Under the pieces are notes generated by a model. That model was not told the origin of the DNA and searched no databases. It saw only the letters and a program-made list of their open reading frames with translations. A stretch of 64,000 bases of DNA, taken from positions 1 through 64,000 of the forward strand of contig JAAVCL010000003.1 of assembly GCA_014802335.1 (NCBI GenBank). Reading direction: 5' to 3'. The translations under genes and the position numbers were made by a program. Each line of letters begins with the position of its first letter. Positions within the stretch are counted from its first letter, which is position 1. This DNA comes from Bacteroides sp. (GTDB taxonomy: Bacteria > Bacteroidota > Bacteroidia > Bacteroidales > Muribaculaceae). Shown here one piece after another: positions 9,701 through 18,705 of this stretch.

Positions 9701-11336
9701 CACCTTCAACCTCCGCGCCTCCGATCACGGCACCGTTGACACCAATGAAATAACCATTCAGGCCGACAACGGAAACGGATATGTTCCGGTCACCACCCTC
9801 GTTGTCGATGAAGTGGCATCGGGCGTGCGCGGTTGGGCAAAAGCAGTTGTTGACCTCTCCGACTATGCCGGTCAGACAATTCAGCTTGCATTTGACGCCG
9901 AGACAAAATCATATCTCTACACTTTGATCGACCTTGTGCAGATTGCCGACCGCAAAAACAACGACCTGAGTGTAGCAATCAGTGCCCCGGTGGTAAGCGA
10001 TCTTGGAGAAGAATTCAATGTTGTGGCAACTGTTGAAAATGCAGGACGCAATAACGCCGAAGGATACAAGGTGACGCTATACAGCAATGATACTGCCGTG
10101 GCCGAACTTGACGGAGAAACACTCGCTTCGGGCCAAACGGCCAACTATACCTTCAAGCATGCCCTTAATGCCTCTGACGAGGAAATGAACACACTGGCCG
10201 TAACTGTCAGCTATGCTTCCGACGAAGACATGGCTAACAACACTGCCGAAAGCAAAGTTCGCGTGCGCCACACTGATTTCCCGCAAGTGCGCGAATTGAG
10301 TGCTGCGCGAGTTGATGATAATAATGTGCAGCTGAAATGGACAGAACCCGAAGCGTTTGCTGTTGATGCAGCCCCGGTAACCGAAGATTTCGAAAGTGCC
10401 GAAACCGAAGACACCTTCCCCACCGAATTCGGCTCGTGGACCCTGCTCGATGAAGACAAGGGCTATATCGGAGGTCTGAGAGGCGTTGAACTTCCGGGAA
10501 TCCAAACCGGCTCGCAGCAAGGGTTCTGGGTAATGGATGCCGACCACCCCGTGTTTGGAGGCAATCGTTCATATCAGGCACACAGCGGCTCGAAATATCT
10601 TGCACAGATGTACACAATGGATGCCACTGCATCCGGCCCGGTTGCATGCGACGACTGGATTATCTCGCCACTTCTCAACGAGAAAGAACAAACGGTGGAA
10701 TTCTATGCCCGCAGCTACGGTGGAGAAGACACAGCCGAACGATTCCAGTTCCTTTATTCTACCACAGGAACCGAGCCGGCAGACTTCACGCACCTCTCGA
10801 CCGTTCCGGCAGTGCCGAAAGAATGGACAAAATATGAATTTAATATTCCATTGGGAGCCAAGCATTTCGCTATCCGCTGCACATCAATTTTCGAATTTAT
10901 GTTATTTATTGATGATATTACATACAATAAAGCAGACGGCTCGAACGTTATCCTACAAGGATACAATGTTTACGTTGACGGTGTCAAAGCAAACGACGAT
11001 CTTATCAAAGATTGTGAGTATATGGTTGCAACGCCGAAAGCCAACGATGAAACCACCCGTTACAGTGTAAGCGCACTTTACAGTCGTGGCGAATCAAAGG
11101 CCGTTCATACCTACACCGGCACACTTGGCATTGATGATCTCGGGGCTTCCAACTCGGTGACTACAGAGAAAGGCCATATCATAATAAACGGTGAGCTCAC
11201 CAACGTCACTGTTACCGCAACCGACGGCACAGTGCGTTTCAGAGGCACAGCCGGCCAACGCCAATCGATTCCGGTTTCAAACGGGGTCTATGTGGTTAAC
11301 CTGAACGGGAAGACAGTTAAAGTTTTAGTAAAATAA
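6792..11336 (+). CDS. large secreted multidomain protein with FnIII-like and jelly-roll modules
   Basis: A 1514-residue exported protein. A signal peptide (FRTILTFVAAGILTGALVAQ) is followed by a beta-propeller-like segment (residues 60-330, with repeated GTIYG, GNLYAID and GKLYW motifs). Several fibronectin-III-like domains (PAAVTNAVAEY, PAAVGNLVIEP and VPVAPANLQANY starts) alternate with choice-of-anchor-J-like jelly rolls (VDQWLVTPAVKL, CDDWIISPLLNE). A CARDB-like domain lies near residue 1060. The end, GVYVVNLNGKTVKVLVK, resembles a T9SS type A sorting tail. It is probably anchored at or released from the cell surface, as an adhesin or glycan-binding protein. No catalytic motif is recognised. 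It lies divergent from the TPR/LuxR regulator. Confidence 0.75.
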   Translation: MKKLFRTILTFVAAGILTGALVAQTDVRLHNSGSSSAEMLAGKPVRGYQAPRAKQGQGTSLYHPTFGSTGFNVKTNSSDIFKEYIEYVPELMGMNWTAMSTTLQNISPDGTLTPVPTASLSAGMGTPSGGCGYGENYYVTIKYTYPNGMQIYYGFTYDTETWNMVGNPSSLSQRFMSTDLTIDPTDGTIYGCFSNDAATGYEFGTVNFTEGERTTIGSGLPGAWNAIASDKEGNLYAIDMEGNLLKVNKSTGETTSIGATGFVPQNVSSATFDHKTGKLYWTVSTDAAGFLCEVDTTTGAATKIADFDNADEIYALYVKAPAAEDEAPAIPTNLTLNFVNDSLSGTLSFDAPETLFRGQEATGNVDYRVMLGAEVLATGTTEYGKKNVVSPTFSVEAPGHYTFTLICSNAAGDSPKTEISKFIGEDAPAAVTNAVAEYADGKFNVSWTAPANSANGGYINPDEVKYDVTRNPDAVQVASGISTTSITDNVAEPESFVKYSYTITASYNGLSSYPVKTNGVGLGNIVPPYTDDFSDTGFLETYSVIDTDGDGRGFAPFIGMAQSLGALFGAEDKHVDQWLVTPAVKLEGGKFYKFGIDAATMGSAWTEKFEVKLGNAIDVDSFTTQIIAPSEVTTASYMMPTHFEEYFTVPEDGNYYIAIHHLTDDSYMLLLDNLSISAAIEGAAPAAVGNLVIEPAEGGEKKVTISFTAPATDLSGEALEFLDRIEIKLNDNPFHTINDLTPGQEVSIELDVPTSGDHKFTVTPWNGTTEGRESEIELHVGKNVPVAPANLQANYGDQPGSVVITWEAVTKDIHGLTLGSDEVSYTIVRLNNGQQELVANGLTGTDFTYTPQVEAGSQEFFQYSVFALAEAGFSSGNVTQMLAIGTPDGMPWIESFADGFVEHIFAAHALADTQGAWMAFGDQSFSNGVKSYDADNGLMGMYGASIGDKARLFTGKIDFSGLEHPTLTFYTFNLRASDHGTVDTNEITIQADNGNGYVPVTTLVVDEVASGVRGWAKAVVDLSDYAGQTIQLAFDAETKSYLYTLIDLVQIADRKNNDLSVAISAPVVSDLGEEFNVVATVENAGRNNAEGYKVTLYSNDTAVAELDGETLASGQTANYTFKHALNASDEEMNTLAVTVSYASDEDMANNTAESKVRVRHTDFPQVRELSAARVDDNNVQLKWTEPEAFAVDAAPVTEDFESAETEDTFPTEFGSWTLLDEDKGYIGGLRGVELPGIQTGSQQGFWVMDADHPVFGGNRSYQAHSGSKYLAQMYTMDATASGPVACDDWIISPLLNEKEQTVEFYARSYGGEDTAERFQFLYSTTGTEPADFTHLSTVPAVPKEWTKYEFNIPLGAKHFAIRCTSIFEFMLFIDDITYNKADGSNVILQGYNVYVDGVKANDDLIKDCEYMVATPKANDETTRYSVSALYSRGESKAVHTYTGTLGIDDLGASNSVTTEKGHIIINGELTNVTVTATDGTVRFRGTAGQRQSIPVSNGVYVVNLNGKTVKVLVK

Positions 11337-11391
11337 TTGACAGATAAACATCCGCATAAGTAAGTAAGTATACAAGAATCAAATCGTTTGA

Positions 11392-11434
11392 GAGCGGGCC
11401 ACGTTGTGACAACGGGGCCCGCTCGTCATTTTTT
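11392..11434 (+). terminator. intrinsic terminator after the 1514-aa gene
   Basis: GAGCGGGCC at 11392-11400 pairs with GGCCCGCTC at 11416-11424. An inner CGTTG-TGA-CAACG hairpin extends the stem, and a T run follows (TCATTTTTT). Confidence 0.85.
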
Positions 11435-11502
11435 GGCAAGATTTTTGTATACCCTTTCTGACAAATCCGCCTTAATATACGTTAATATAAGTAGTTGTAC
11501 AT

Positions 11503-11537
11503 TACAACGAGCGTATGCAACGAGCGTATGCAACGAG
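11503..11537. repeat. short tandem repeat (AACGAGCGTATGC)
   Basis: Two full and one partial copies of a 13-bp unit stand in tandem in the leader of the RNase R gene. The function is unknown. Confidence 0.6.
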
Positions 11538-11611
11538 CCGTCCCGGCTCTCTCCCAAAATTATTTTAATAGAAATTACATGGTCCGCGACGACCGCATAT
11601 AACCTTTTGAA

Positions 11612-13840
11612 ATGAAAAATAGAAAAAACAACGAGAAGCGCCTGCGCAAACAGGAACTTCTGAATAAGATAGTGGAGTTTCTACAGAACCAGAATAAACA
11701 AAGTTTCAATTACAAACAGATTGCATTCGGCATCGGAGTTGACAACCCGGCACGCCGCCTTGATGTGATAAATGCACTCGATGAACTTGTGGCAGCCGAA
11801 GACATTCTTGAAGTAGAATTAGGCAAGTATAAGGCCAAGAGCAACCGGGGCGTTGAGAACGAAGGTGTCTTCGTGCGTCGCAGCAACGGCAAGAATGCAG
11901 TGCTTGTAGATGATGAAATGATTATGGTTGCCGAGCGCAACTCGATGCATGCCCTCAATGGCGATAAAGTTCGCGTTGTGGTCTCGGCAGCGCGCCGCGG
12001 GGCTCAGCCCGAGGCTCGGGTTATAGAAATCATCGAAGCCAAAGAACAGCAATTTGTAGGCACACTTAAGATTGATAAAAATTATGCCGCGCTGGTGAGC
12101 GATTCGAAATTCCTGGCAGCCGACATCATTATTCCCCGTGCCAAACTTAAGGGAGGAAAAGATGGTGATAAGGCCGTGGCACGCATTGTGCAATGGAAAG
12201 ACGATGAGATGAATCCTCGCGGAGAGGTGATTGATATCCTTGGAGTAAAAGGAGAAAACAACGCCGAGATGCATGCTATTCTTGCAGAATTCGGATTGCC
12301 CTATAAATATCCTGATAATGTTGAAAAAGCCGCAGAAAAGATTGATGCCGGCATCACACCCGAGGAAGTGGCCAAACGCGAGGACTTCCGCGGAGTCACC
12401 ACCTTCACCATTGACCCGCGCGATGCCAAGGATTTTGACGATGCCCTCTCAATCAGGCAGCTTGCAAACGGCAATTGGGAAGTGGGGGTTCATATTGCCG
12501 ATGTGACCCACTATGTGCGTCCCGGGTCGATAATCGACAAGGAGGCTCAGAAGCGTGCCACGAGTGTTTATCTGGTGGACCGCACGATTCCGATGCTTCC
12601 CGAGCGACTTTCAAACGGAATCTGCTCGCTGAGACCCAATGAAGAGAAGCTGACTTTCTCGGCGATATTCGAACTTGACTCGAAAGCAAACGTAATAAAC
12701 AGCCGCATCGGCCGCACGGTGATAAAATCCGACCGACGCTTCACCTACGAAGAGGCACAGGAAATAATCGAGACGGGCAAAGGTGAATACGCTCACGAAC
12801 TTGAAGTGCTCAATTCTCTCGCCAAGGAACTTCGTAAACGGCGTTATCAGCAGGGCGCCCTCGAATTTGACCGGGCCGAGGTAAGATTCGAGATTGATGA
12901 AAGCGGCAAGCCGATAAGTGTCTACTTCAAAGAATCGAAAGATGCCAACAAACTTATCGAAGAGTTTATGTTGCTGGCCAATCTGACTGTGGCCGAATCT
13001 GTGGGAAAAGTCGGCAAAAACAAAAAGGCCAAATCGTTCGTGTATCGTGTTCACGACAATCCGGACCCTGAGAAAATCAACAATCTTTCCATCATAGCCT
13101 CCCGGTTTGGTTATAAACTTGTCACCGACGGCAATTCAAAGGAGGTTAACAAGAGTGTGAACCGCCTACTTCGCGACGTAAAAGGCAAGGGAGAATCCAA
13201 CATGCTTTCCATTCTTGCAATCCGCTCAATGGCCAAGGCAACCTATACCACCGACAATATCGGCCATTACGGTCTTGCCATGCCATATTACACACATTTC
13301 ACCTCGCCTATCCGGCGTTATCCCGACATGCTTGTTCACCGCCTGCTGGCAAAATATGCCACCGGCTCACGCAGCGCCGACAAAATCAAGCTCGAAGAGG
13401 AATGTAAGCATGACTCCGAAATGGAGCAAATCGCATCAAACGCAGAACGCGCCTCAATCAGATACAAACAGGTGGAATTCATGCGCGACCGCCTGGGAGA
13501 AATATACGATGGCGTTATTTCGGGCGTTACGGAATGGGGATTCTATGTTGAATTGAACGACAGCATGTGCGAAGGGCTTGTGCCGATAAGGGATCTCGCC
13601 GATGATTATTACGATTTCGATGATAAGAATTATTGCCTCATCGGGCGCCGTCACGGTGTGAAATATACATTGGGAGATGAAGTAAAAGTTCAGGTTGCAA
13701 GAGCCGATCTTGAAAGAAAACAACTTGACTTCGCCCTTATTGACGACAAGGGAAATCCAAACAAGCCGCTTGAAGTAAAGAAACCCGGAAAACGGCACGA
13801 ACCTCGCAAAAAGAAAACCCAACCGAAGAAAACGAAATAA
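11612..13840 (+). CDS. rnr: ribonuclease R
   Basis: A 742-residue 3'-to-5' exoribonuclease of the RNB family, active on structured RNA in the cytoplasm. Domain order is an N-terminal winged-helix/basic segment, cold-shock OB folds, the RNB catalytic domain with the aspartate cluster in DPRDAKDFDDALSI near residues 267-280, an S1 domain near 620-700 (GVISGVTEWGFYVEL), and a lysine-rich tail. YTHFTSPIRRYPDMLVHRLL is the conserved RNB C-terminal motif. Length fits RNase R. It is followed 22 bases later by a secreted glycosidase gene, with no terminator seen between. Confidence 0.95.
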   Translation: MKNRKNNEKRLRKQELLNKIVEFLQNQNKQSFNYKQIAFGIGVDNPARRLDVINALDELVAAEDILEVELGKYKAKSNRGVENEGVFVRRSNGKNAVLVDDEMIMVAERNSMHALNGDKVRVVVSAARRGAQPEARVIEIIEAKEQQFVGTLKIDKNYAALVSDSKFLAADIIIPRAKLKGGKDGDKAVARIVQWKDDEMNPRGEVIDILGVKGENNAEMHAILAEFGLPYKYPDNVEKAAEKIDAGITPEEVAKREDFRGVTTFTIDPRDAKDFDDALSIRQLANGNWEVGVHIADVTHYVRPGSIIDKEAQKRATSVYLVDRTIPMLPERLSNGICSLRPNEEKLTFSAIFELDSKANVINSRIGRTVIKSDRRFTYEEAQEIIETGKGEYAHELEVLNSLAKELRKRRYQQGALEFDRAEVRFEIDESGKPISVYFKESKDANKLIEEFMLLANLTVAESVGKVGKNKKAKSFVYRVHDNPDPEKINNLSIIASRFGYKLVTDGNSKEVNKSVNRLLRDVKGKGESNMLSILAIRSMAKATYTTDNIGHYGLAMPYYTHFTSPIRRYPDMLVHRLLAKYATGSRSADKIKLEEECKHDSEMEQIASNAERASIRYKQVEFMRDRLGEIYDGVISGVTEWGFYVELNDSMCEGLVPIRDLADDYYDFDDKNYCLIGRRHGVKYTLGDEVKVQVARADLERKQLDFALIDDKGNPNKPLEVKKPGKRHEPRKKKTQPKKTK

Positions 13841-13862
13841 AATTAATCAACCATAATAAACC

Positions 13863-16163
13863 ATGAAACAGATATTATTGACATTGGCAGGCCTGGCAGG
13901 TGTGGTAAGCGCTTCTGCCGATAATGGTGTTATCGTGCAGACAGAAGCCTATCGCTGGCAGGGCGACACTATCTACCAGAATGAATTCAAGGCGTGGGCG
14001 GAAAGCGGCGATGAAATTCGCTCCACCTATAAGGGACGCCCGGGATATTTCATGCCTGTCGAGCAGACATGGAAACGCAAGAATGACCTTACAAAATATC
14101 CGGTGCTTACCACCGAGAATCTTCTTCATCAGGCCATATTCAATATGGGCCTTGACGAGATGGTAAATGCCGTTGAACCCGACACAACTCTCCGAACAGG
14201 CAAAGAATGGGCCGGAGTATGGACACGCGATGTCAGCTATTCCATAATTCTCTCTATGGCAGCTCTCCAACCCGAAGCTTCGATGATTTCACTAATGAAG
14301 AAAGTGAACAAGAGCGGGCAGATCATTCAGGATACAGGCTCGGGAGGAGCGTGGCCCATTTCTACCGACCGAATGGTGTGGGTGCTGGCAGCCTACGAAA
14401 TCTATAAGGTGACCGGTGATAAGAAATGGCTCGAACAAGTCTACCCCATTGCTGTCCGCTCGCTCGAAAAAGATGAGAAGACCGTAATGAGTCCGCGAGG
14501 ATTAGTGAAGGGTGAAACTTCCTTTATCGACTGGAGAGAGCAAAGTTATCCGCGCTGGATGCAGACCGCCGACATATCGCAAAGCGAGGCGATGGGTACA
14601 AACGTGATGTATGCCGCGGCCGTGGAGGCAACCTCAAAAATGGCTTCTGCATTGGGCAAGAAGAAAGAGGCGGAGAAATTTTCGGCAAAGGCAAAAGCCT
14701 TGGCTGCCGCTATCGACAAGAATTTCTGGATGGAAGATAAGGGATATTATGGCATGTATACATACGGGCGAGATAATCTTATCTTGAATCCGCGCCATGA
14801 AACTTTGGGCGCCGCCCTGTCAATCCTATACGATGTGGCACCCGCCGACCACCAGAAATCAATTTCGCAGAACGCACCTCAGACGCCATACGGGTCGCCA
14901 ATATTCTGGCCACAGATTTCTGACATACCCAACTACCACAACAATGCGTTGTGGCCCTTCGTGGCATCTTATTGGACTCTGGCTCAGGCCAAAGCCGGCA
15001 ACGAACAGGGCACACTCGAAGGTATAGGCTCGGTGTTCCGCCCGGCGGCTCTCTTCGCCACCAATAAGGAAAACCTGAATCTTGATAACGGCGACTATTT
15101 CACCGAACTTAACTCCTCCAATATGCTTTGGTCGCTATCGGGCAATCTCGGCATCACGATGCGAATCCTCTTCGGAATCCATTTCGAAGAAGATGGTTTG
15201 CGTATCGCTCCTTTCGTGCCTCAGACTTTGGGCGGAACCCGTTCGCTCGATAACATCAGTTACCGAGGTGCGAAAATCGACCTTACCGTAAACGGCTTCG
15301 GAGCAAAAGTAAAGAAAATGACTCTTAACGGCAAGGAGATAAATCCGGAAGCTGTTATTCCGGCCTCAAAACTCAAGGGCGAATGTAAAATCGTGGTGGA
15401 CATGGACAACACCCCCATCGCCGCGATGAGTGTGAACCATGCCGGAAACCGGAAGGCTCCCCTCACCCCTATCACCCGGTTCACTCACGATGAAACTCTT
15501 GCCAAGCCGGGGACTCCGGTTTTAAACCTGCTGCAATGGAACCCGATAGAATATATCGGAAAATATCTGATACTTAAAGACGGTAAGGTAGTTGCCGAAA
15601 CTCGTCAAACCTCATATACAGCAACCGAACCCGGCGAATGGCAAGTGATAGGCGTGGCCGGTGACGGCACAGAGTCGTTTGCATCCGAGCCACTCAGCAA
15701 CCGCACTGCCATAAGTGTATACTTCCCCGAAAGTCTTTACACAACTGCAATGACCTCCGCAGAACTTTCATACAAACCCGCAGAGCCATTAAAAGGAAGT
15801 ACACGAAATGACAAATTTGTGGAAATCGACCGCAACACCAAACCCATAGACGCAACCATCAACATTCCCGAGCCGGGACTGTATTCCATATCGGTGCGAT
15901 ATGCCAATGGCAACGGTCCGGTTAATACGGAAAACAAGGCAGCTATCCGCACACTCACACTCGATGGCAACAAGGCCGGCACCATTGTAATGCCCCACCG
16001 TGGAGTTGCCAACTGGAACGACTGGGGGATGTCGAACACTGTAGTGCTTCCGATAGAAAAAGGCACACACACATTAGGCATCATGTATCTGCCCGAAGAT
16101 GAAAACATGAATATCGACACCAACCACGCGATTATTGATAAAATCGTAGTCGAAAAAATGTAA
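13863..16163 (+). CDS. secreted six-hairpin (alpha/alpha)6 glycoside hydrolase
   Basis: A 766-residue protein with a signal peptide (ILLTLAGLAGVVSASA). Residues 90-480 look like an (alpha/alpha)6-barrel glycosidase: GVWTRDVSYSIILSMAAL, DTGSGGAWPISTDRMVWVLAAYEIY, FIDWREQSYPRWMQ and HETLGAALSILYDV are typical helical-hairpin motifs with aspartate/glutamate candidates (WTRD, DWRE). A beta-sandwich (NISYRGAKIDLTVNGFGAKV) follows, and then a carbohydrate-binding-like C-terminus. It resembles MGH1-like, amylo-glucosidase or alpha-rhamnosidase clans, but I cannot assign a CAZy family. Location is the periplasm or surface. The GH clan call is fairly sure; the substrate is unknown. Confidence 0.7.
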   Translation: MKQILLTLAGLAGVVSASADNGVIVQTEAYRWQGDTIYQNEFKAWAESGDEIRSTYKGRPGYFMPVEQTWKRKNDLTKYPVLTTENLLHQAIFNMGLDEMVNAVEPDTTLRTGKEWAGVWTRDVSYSIILSMAALQPEASMISLMKKVNKSGQIIQDTGSGGAWPISTDRMVWVLAAYEIYKVTGDKKWLEQVYPIAVRSLEKDEKTVMSPRGLVKGETSFIDWREQSYPRWMQTADISQSEAMGTNVMYAAAVEATSKMASALGKKKEAEKFSAKAKALAAAIDKNFWMEDKGYYGMYTYGRDNLILNPRHETLGAALSILYDVAPADHQKSISQNAPQTPYGSPIFWPQISDIPNYHNNALWPFVASYWTLAQAKAGNEQGTLEGIGSVFRPAALFATNKENLNLDNGDYFTELNSSNMLWSLSGNLGITMRILFGIHFEEDGLRIAPFVPQTLGGTRSLDNISYRGAKIDLTVNGFGAKVKKMTLNGKEINPEAVIPASKLKGECKIVVDMDNTPIAAMSVNHAGNRKAPLTPITRFTHDETLAKPGTPVLNLLQWNPIEYIGKYLILKDGKVVAETRQTSYTATEPGEWQVIGVAGDGTESFASEPLSNRTAISVYFPESLYTTAMTSAELSYKPAEPLKGSTRNDKFVEIDRNTKPIDATINIPEPGLYSISVRYANGNGPVNTENKAAIRTLTLDGNKAGTIVMPHRGVANWNDWGMSNTVVLPIEKGTHTLGIMYLPEDENMNIDTNHAIIDKIVVEKM

Positions 16164-16222
16164 GACCAATGTGAAAAAACACGGGTCTTTCATTTAGACT
16201 TAAAATAACCACATAATCTCCC

Positions 16223-16256
16223 TTACCCGGTTCATTACGAATCGGGTAATTTTTTA
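16223..16256 (+). terminator. intrinsic terminator of rnr-glycosidase unit
   Basis: TTACCCG at 16223-16229 pairs with CGGGTAA at 16243-16249, with four more inner pairs (one G-T), followed by TTTTTT. Confidence 0.85.
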
Positions 16257-16462
16257 TATTTGTATTTCAGGAAGTTATTTTTCCTTAAATTTCCATTTTT
16301 TCATTTTTGGGCTAAAAGCGAATAGGCAGAGAAAAGCTTATGGAGATATATCTCATCAGTTCTGCTATGCCTTTTTTCTTATCGGCTTTATTTTTGCACC
16401 GGCCTCTCCATGCGAAAAAAAATGAAAGAGCCGTGTGTTACGTTGATTTTTCTTGCGGAAAA

Positions 16463-16495
16463 TTGACTCCATATCAAATAATTTTTGTAAGTTTG
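16463..16495 (+). promoter_or_regulatory. forward promoter in the long intergenic region
   Basis: TTG at 16463-16465 and TAAGTTTG at 16488-16495 are 22 bases apart, a good Bacteroidota match. The transcript would start near 16502 and run through the RNA candidate at 16697-16794 towards the gene at 16857, giving an unusually long leader of about 350 nt. Confidence 0.55.
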
Positions 16496-16696
16496 CATTA
16501 TATATCGCTCGCCGAAACCCGATATGGGTCAGATGGGTGGGCTCAGACATAATAAAAGCGTCACTTTAAGCTATTTCTTGATCTGTAGGAATCTCGCAAA
16601 TTCTTTTTTGGAGTCAAGAACGTAGCAACGGTTGATGCCTTTCGGTATGATTATGATTGGATTGTCAAAACGATCCAAAGCTATCATATTTCATAC

Positions 16697-16794
16697 AGCG
16701 TGAGGTTTCGGCGTTGCTCTTTCTACTCCAACGGGCAATGCGAGAGCCTCTACAGGTAGTTAGAGCAGCAAGGATAGGCTCTCACGCTTTTTTC
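16697..16794 (+). ncRNA. candidate structured small RNA or leader attenuator
   Basis: AGCGTGAG (16697-16704) pairs with CTCACGCT (16781-16788), which runs straight into TTTTTT, so the 3' end can act as a terminator. Inside, GCTCT-TT-CTAC pairs with GTAG-TT-AGAGC across a symmetric TT/TT loop, separated from the closing stem by large unpaired strands. A competing stem, GAGAGCCT with AGGCTCTC, also exists, so two folds are possible. The closing stem, central bubble and inner stem recall 6S RNA in outline, although at about 98 nt it is short for that family. It could instead be an attenuator for the gene at 16857. No family is assigned. Confidence 0.4.
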
Positions 16795-16856
16795 ATTTGA
16801 GTTGCCATTATTGAGAGCCGGATGGTAAAAAAACGTACGGCCTATCGGCAATTTTT

Positions 16857-17705
16857 ATGAATCATTTATTAACATCGTTGGCTATTGCTGCTATCTCAGC
16901 CTGTTCATGTATTCCGGCACACGCCGAGAGTCAGCCATCTAATACGGGCACACACTCTGATTCCGCATTAACATTCACACAAGCCACCACTCAGGAGTCT
17001 GAGTCAGTTGAACCACAGACATCCGAAAACAATCTTGCGCAGAACAGTGATATATGGAAGTATAAGCGCAGGTTTATGTTAGGGTACACAACAGGAACTA
17101 TTGACCAAAAGAAGAGATTCGGGGGTGAAATATCAAGCCGCTGGGGTGCGTCCATCACTTCCAGTATAGCACACATATACCTCCATCGTAGTCCCATTGG
17201 TGGATTTTTGAAATTCGGTCTTAATATAGACCTGAATCTCAATTACATGAACTTTGCCAAAGGGTCCGGTAAAATTTCCGATATCATGCATCCAAATGAT
17301 GATGAAAACGGACTCGAAACCATATCATTTGGCCGACACTATTTGACCGCCGGTGTGGCAATAGGCCCAACCGCATCATTTGCTCCATTCTATGCTTCGT
17401 CTGATAAGAGACTTGCCTCATTGATATTCCGTCCATATTTCCATGTCGTACCATCCTATGGCGCATATATAATTTCTGAAGATGATGACACAGACCTCCA
17501 TAATGCTTTTGCATTATGGTGTGCAGCAGGGTTAGAACTGCAATGGAAGCGCCTGATCGTGGGATTTGAGTGGAAAGGCAGTACAGCCAAATACAAAGGC
17601 TTCGTTGATAATCTCATCTCCGGAATAGACGAGGGATATAAGGCAGAGAGGTCTCACAAATTTGATGTGAATATGTTTAACATTTCTATTGGATTTGCCT
17701 ACTAA
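16857..17705 (+). CDS. outer-membrane beta-barrel-like protein, unknown function
   Basis: A 282-residue protein with a signal peptide (LLTSLAIAAISACSCIPAHA) and a serine/threonine-rich linker (residues 25-60). About 200 residues of alternating polar and hydrophobic strands follow, ending in FNISIGFAY, a C-terminal aromatic strand typical of small outer-membrane barrels. No family is recognised. The lipoprotein gene at 17738 follows 32 bases later, so the two probably form an operon and may form a complex at the outer membrane. The long structured leader suggests post-transcriptional control. Confidence 0.55.
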   Translation: MNHLLTSLAIAAISACSCIPAHAESQPSNTGTHSDSALTFTQATTQESESVEPQTSENNLAQNSDIWKYKRRFMLGYTTGTIDQKKRFGGEISSRWGASITSSIAHIYLHRSPIGGFLKFGLNIDLNLNYMNFAKGSGKISDIMHPNDDENGLETISFGRHYLTAGVAIGPTASFAPFYASSDKRLASLIFRPYFHVVPSYGAYIISEDDDTDLHNAFALWCAAGLELQWKRLIVGFEWKGSTAKYKGFVDNLISGIDEGYKAERSHKFDVNMFNISIGFAY

Positions 17706-17737
17706 AAATAACAATATTAACTAATAACAGAATTACA

Positions 17738-18691
17738 ATGAAAAAATTTCTGACAGGCGTTGTGGCTATGACCACGATACTTGCCCTTGCATTCACATCA
17801 TGCAAGAGCGGTGATGATGATGACTTCGAGCCTTTAAGCCCGGAGGACAAAGTTCTCGTAAGTTCAGACGTTCCATCTGAAGGTTGGTCAGGAAACACCG
17901 ATAATGGTATTCTCAAATACGCACCTTCCGAATACGATAACGAAGACATTAATACATACTTTGCCTTCAACATGAAGAACGGGGTATGTGATAATGCGGT
18001 TATCAACATCGTACTCCAAAACTCCGTACAAGCCAAACAATTGGCTCAGATGCTTAACAATGGTACATGGATAGAGGAAGAGGAAGATGATGACGACGAT
18101 TATGCTTACAGCAATAGATCTAAATCACAAAGCCGTTCTTTCGACATCACAAATTCACTTCTGAAATGCATATCACGCGCAAATGCCTCACGCGCAGGAG
18201 TTACACTCCCGATTCCCGTCCAACAGGAAGGCAAGGTCATATATGTAGTTCTCACCAATTTCAAGGGACTTCATGCTGACGATATTAAAACGGCAGTTGA
18301 TTTGTGGAGCGGAAACAGTTACACAGTCCCTGACCGTGTAATCTTCGGCACATATGTTAACGGAGTATATACGTGTAAGAATATGCACGGCATGAATATT
18401 GACTACTTGGTTGAGACAAAATTCAATAACTCAGGAATATGTACCAAATATACTACAACCATAACTCTTCCAGACGAAAATTGGGCAGCATTCTATTATG
18501 AAGCATACGAAGATCAATTATGGGATTTTGAGCAACAGTTCGGACAACGTCCCGACCTAAAACTCACAGGCAAAACCGTTATCCTTGATGCGTTGATAAT
18601 GGGAGATATTACCCGAGAGCAGGTTAACTCGATAATATATTCATTGGATTGGTTGAATAATTGTCCTTTCATATACAAACTTTTTGGATAA
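17738..18691 (+). CDS. acidic lipoprotein, unknown function
   Basis: A 317-residue protein with a clear lipoprotein signal (LALAFTSCKSGDDDD). The cysteine near residue 21 is followed by an acidic run, which often marks surface export of lipoproteins in Bacteroidota. A second acidic cluster lies near residue 115 (EEEEDDDDDY). No domain is recognised. Co-oriented with and close behind the barrel gene at 16857. Confidence 0.6.
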   Translation: MKKFLTGVVAMTTILALAFTSCKSGDDDDFEPLSPEDKVLVSSDVPSEGWSGNTDNGILKYAPSEYDNEDINTYFAFNMKNGVCDNAVINIVLQNSVQAKQLAQMLNNGTWIEEEEDDDDDYAYSNRSKSQSRSFDITNSLLKCISRANASRAGVTLPIPVQQEGKVIYVVLTNFKGLHADDIKTAVDLWSGNSYTVPDRVIFGTYVNGVYTCKNMHGMNIDYLVETKFNNSGICTKYTTTITLPDENWAAFYYEAYEDQLWDFEQQFGQRPDLKLTGKTVILDALIMGDITREQVNSIIYSLDWLNNCPFIYKLFG

Positions 18692-18705
18692 TACACATCC
18701 CGGAC

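Larger units (their letters stand above)
16164..16856. other. long intergenic region, structured RNA candidate inside
   Basis: This 693-base gap holds a terminator (16223-16256), a good forward promoter (16463-16495) and a candidate structured RNA ending in a T run (16697-16794). Short open frames on both strands (for example 16340-16552 and 16365-16550) have no signal peptide, family motif or start context that would support a gene. Confidence 0.5.

Noticed and set aside
16340..16552. Small frames on both strands in the intergenic region before 16857
   Set aside because: No signal peptide, motif or promoter placement favours either; the better explanation is the leader and structured RNA.
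16697..16794. tmRNA or RNase P RNA as identity of the structured RNA
   Set aside because: No tRNA-like ends, tag frame or the conserved RNase P core sequences are present.
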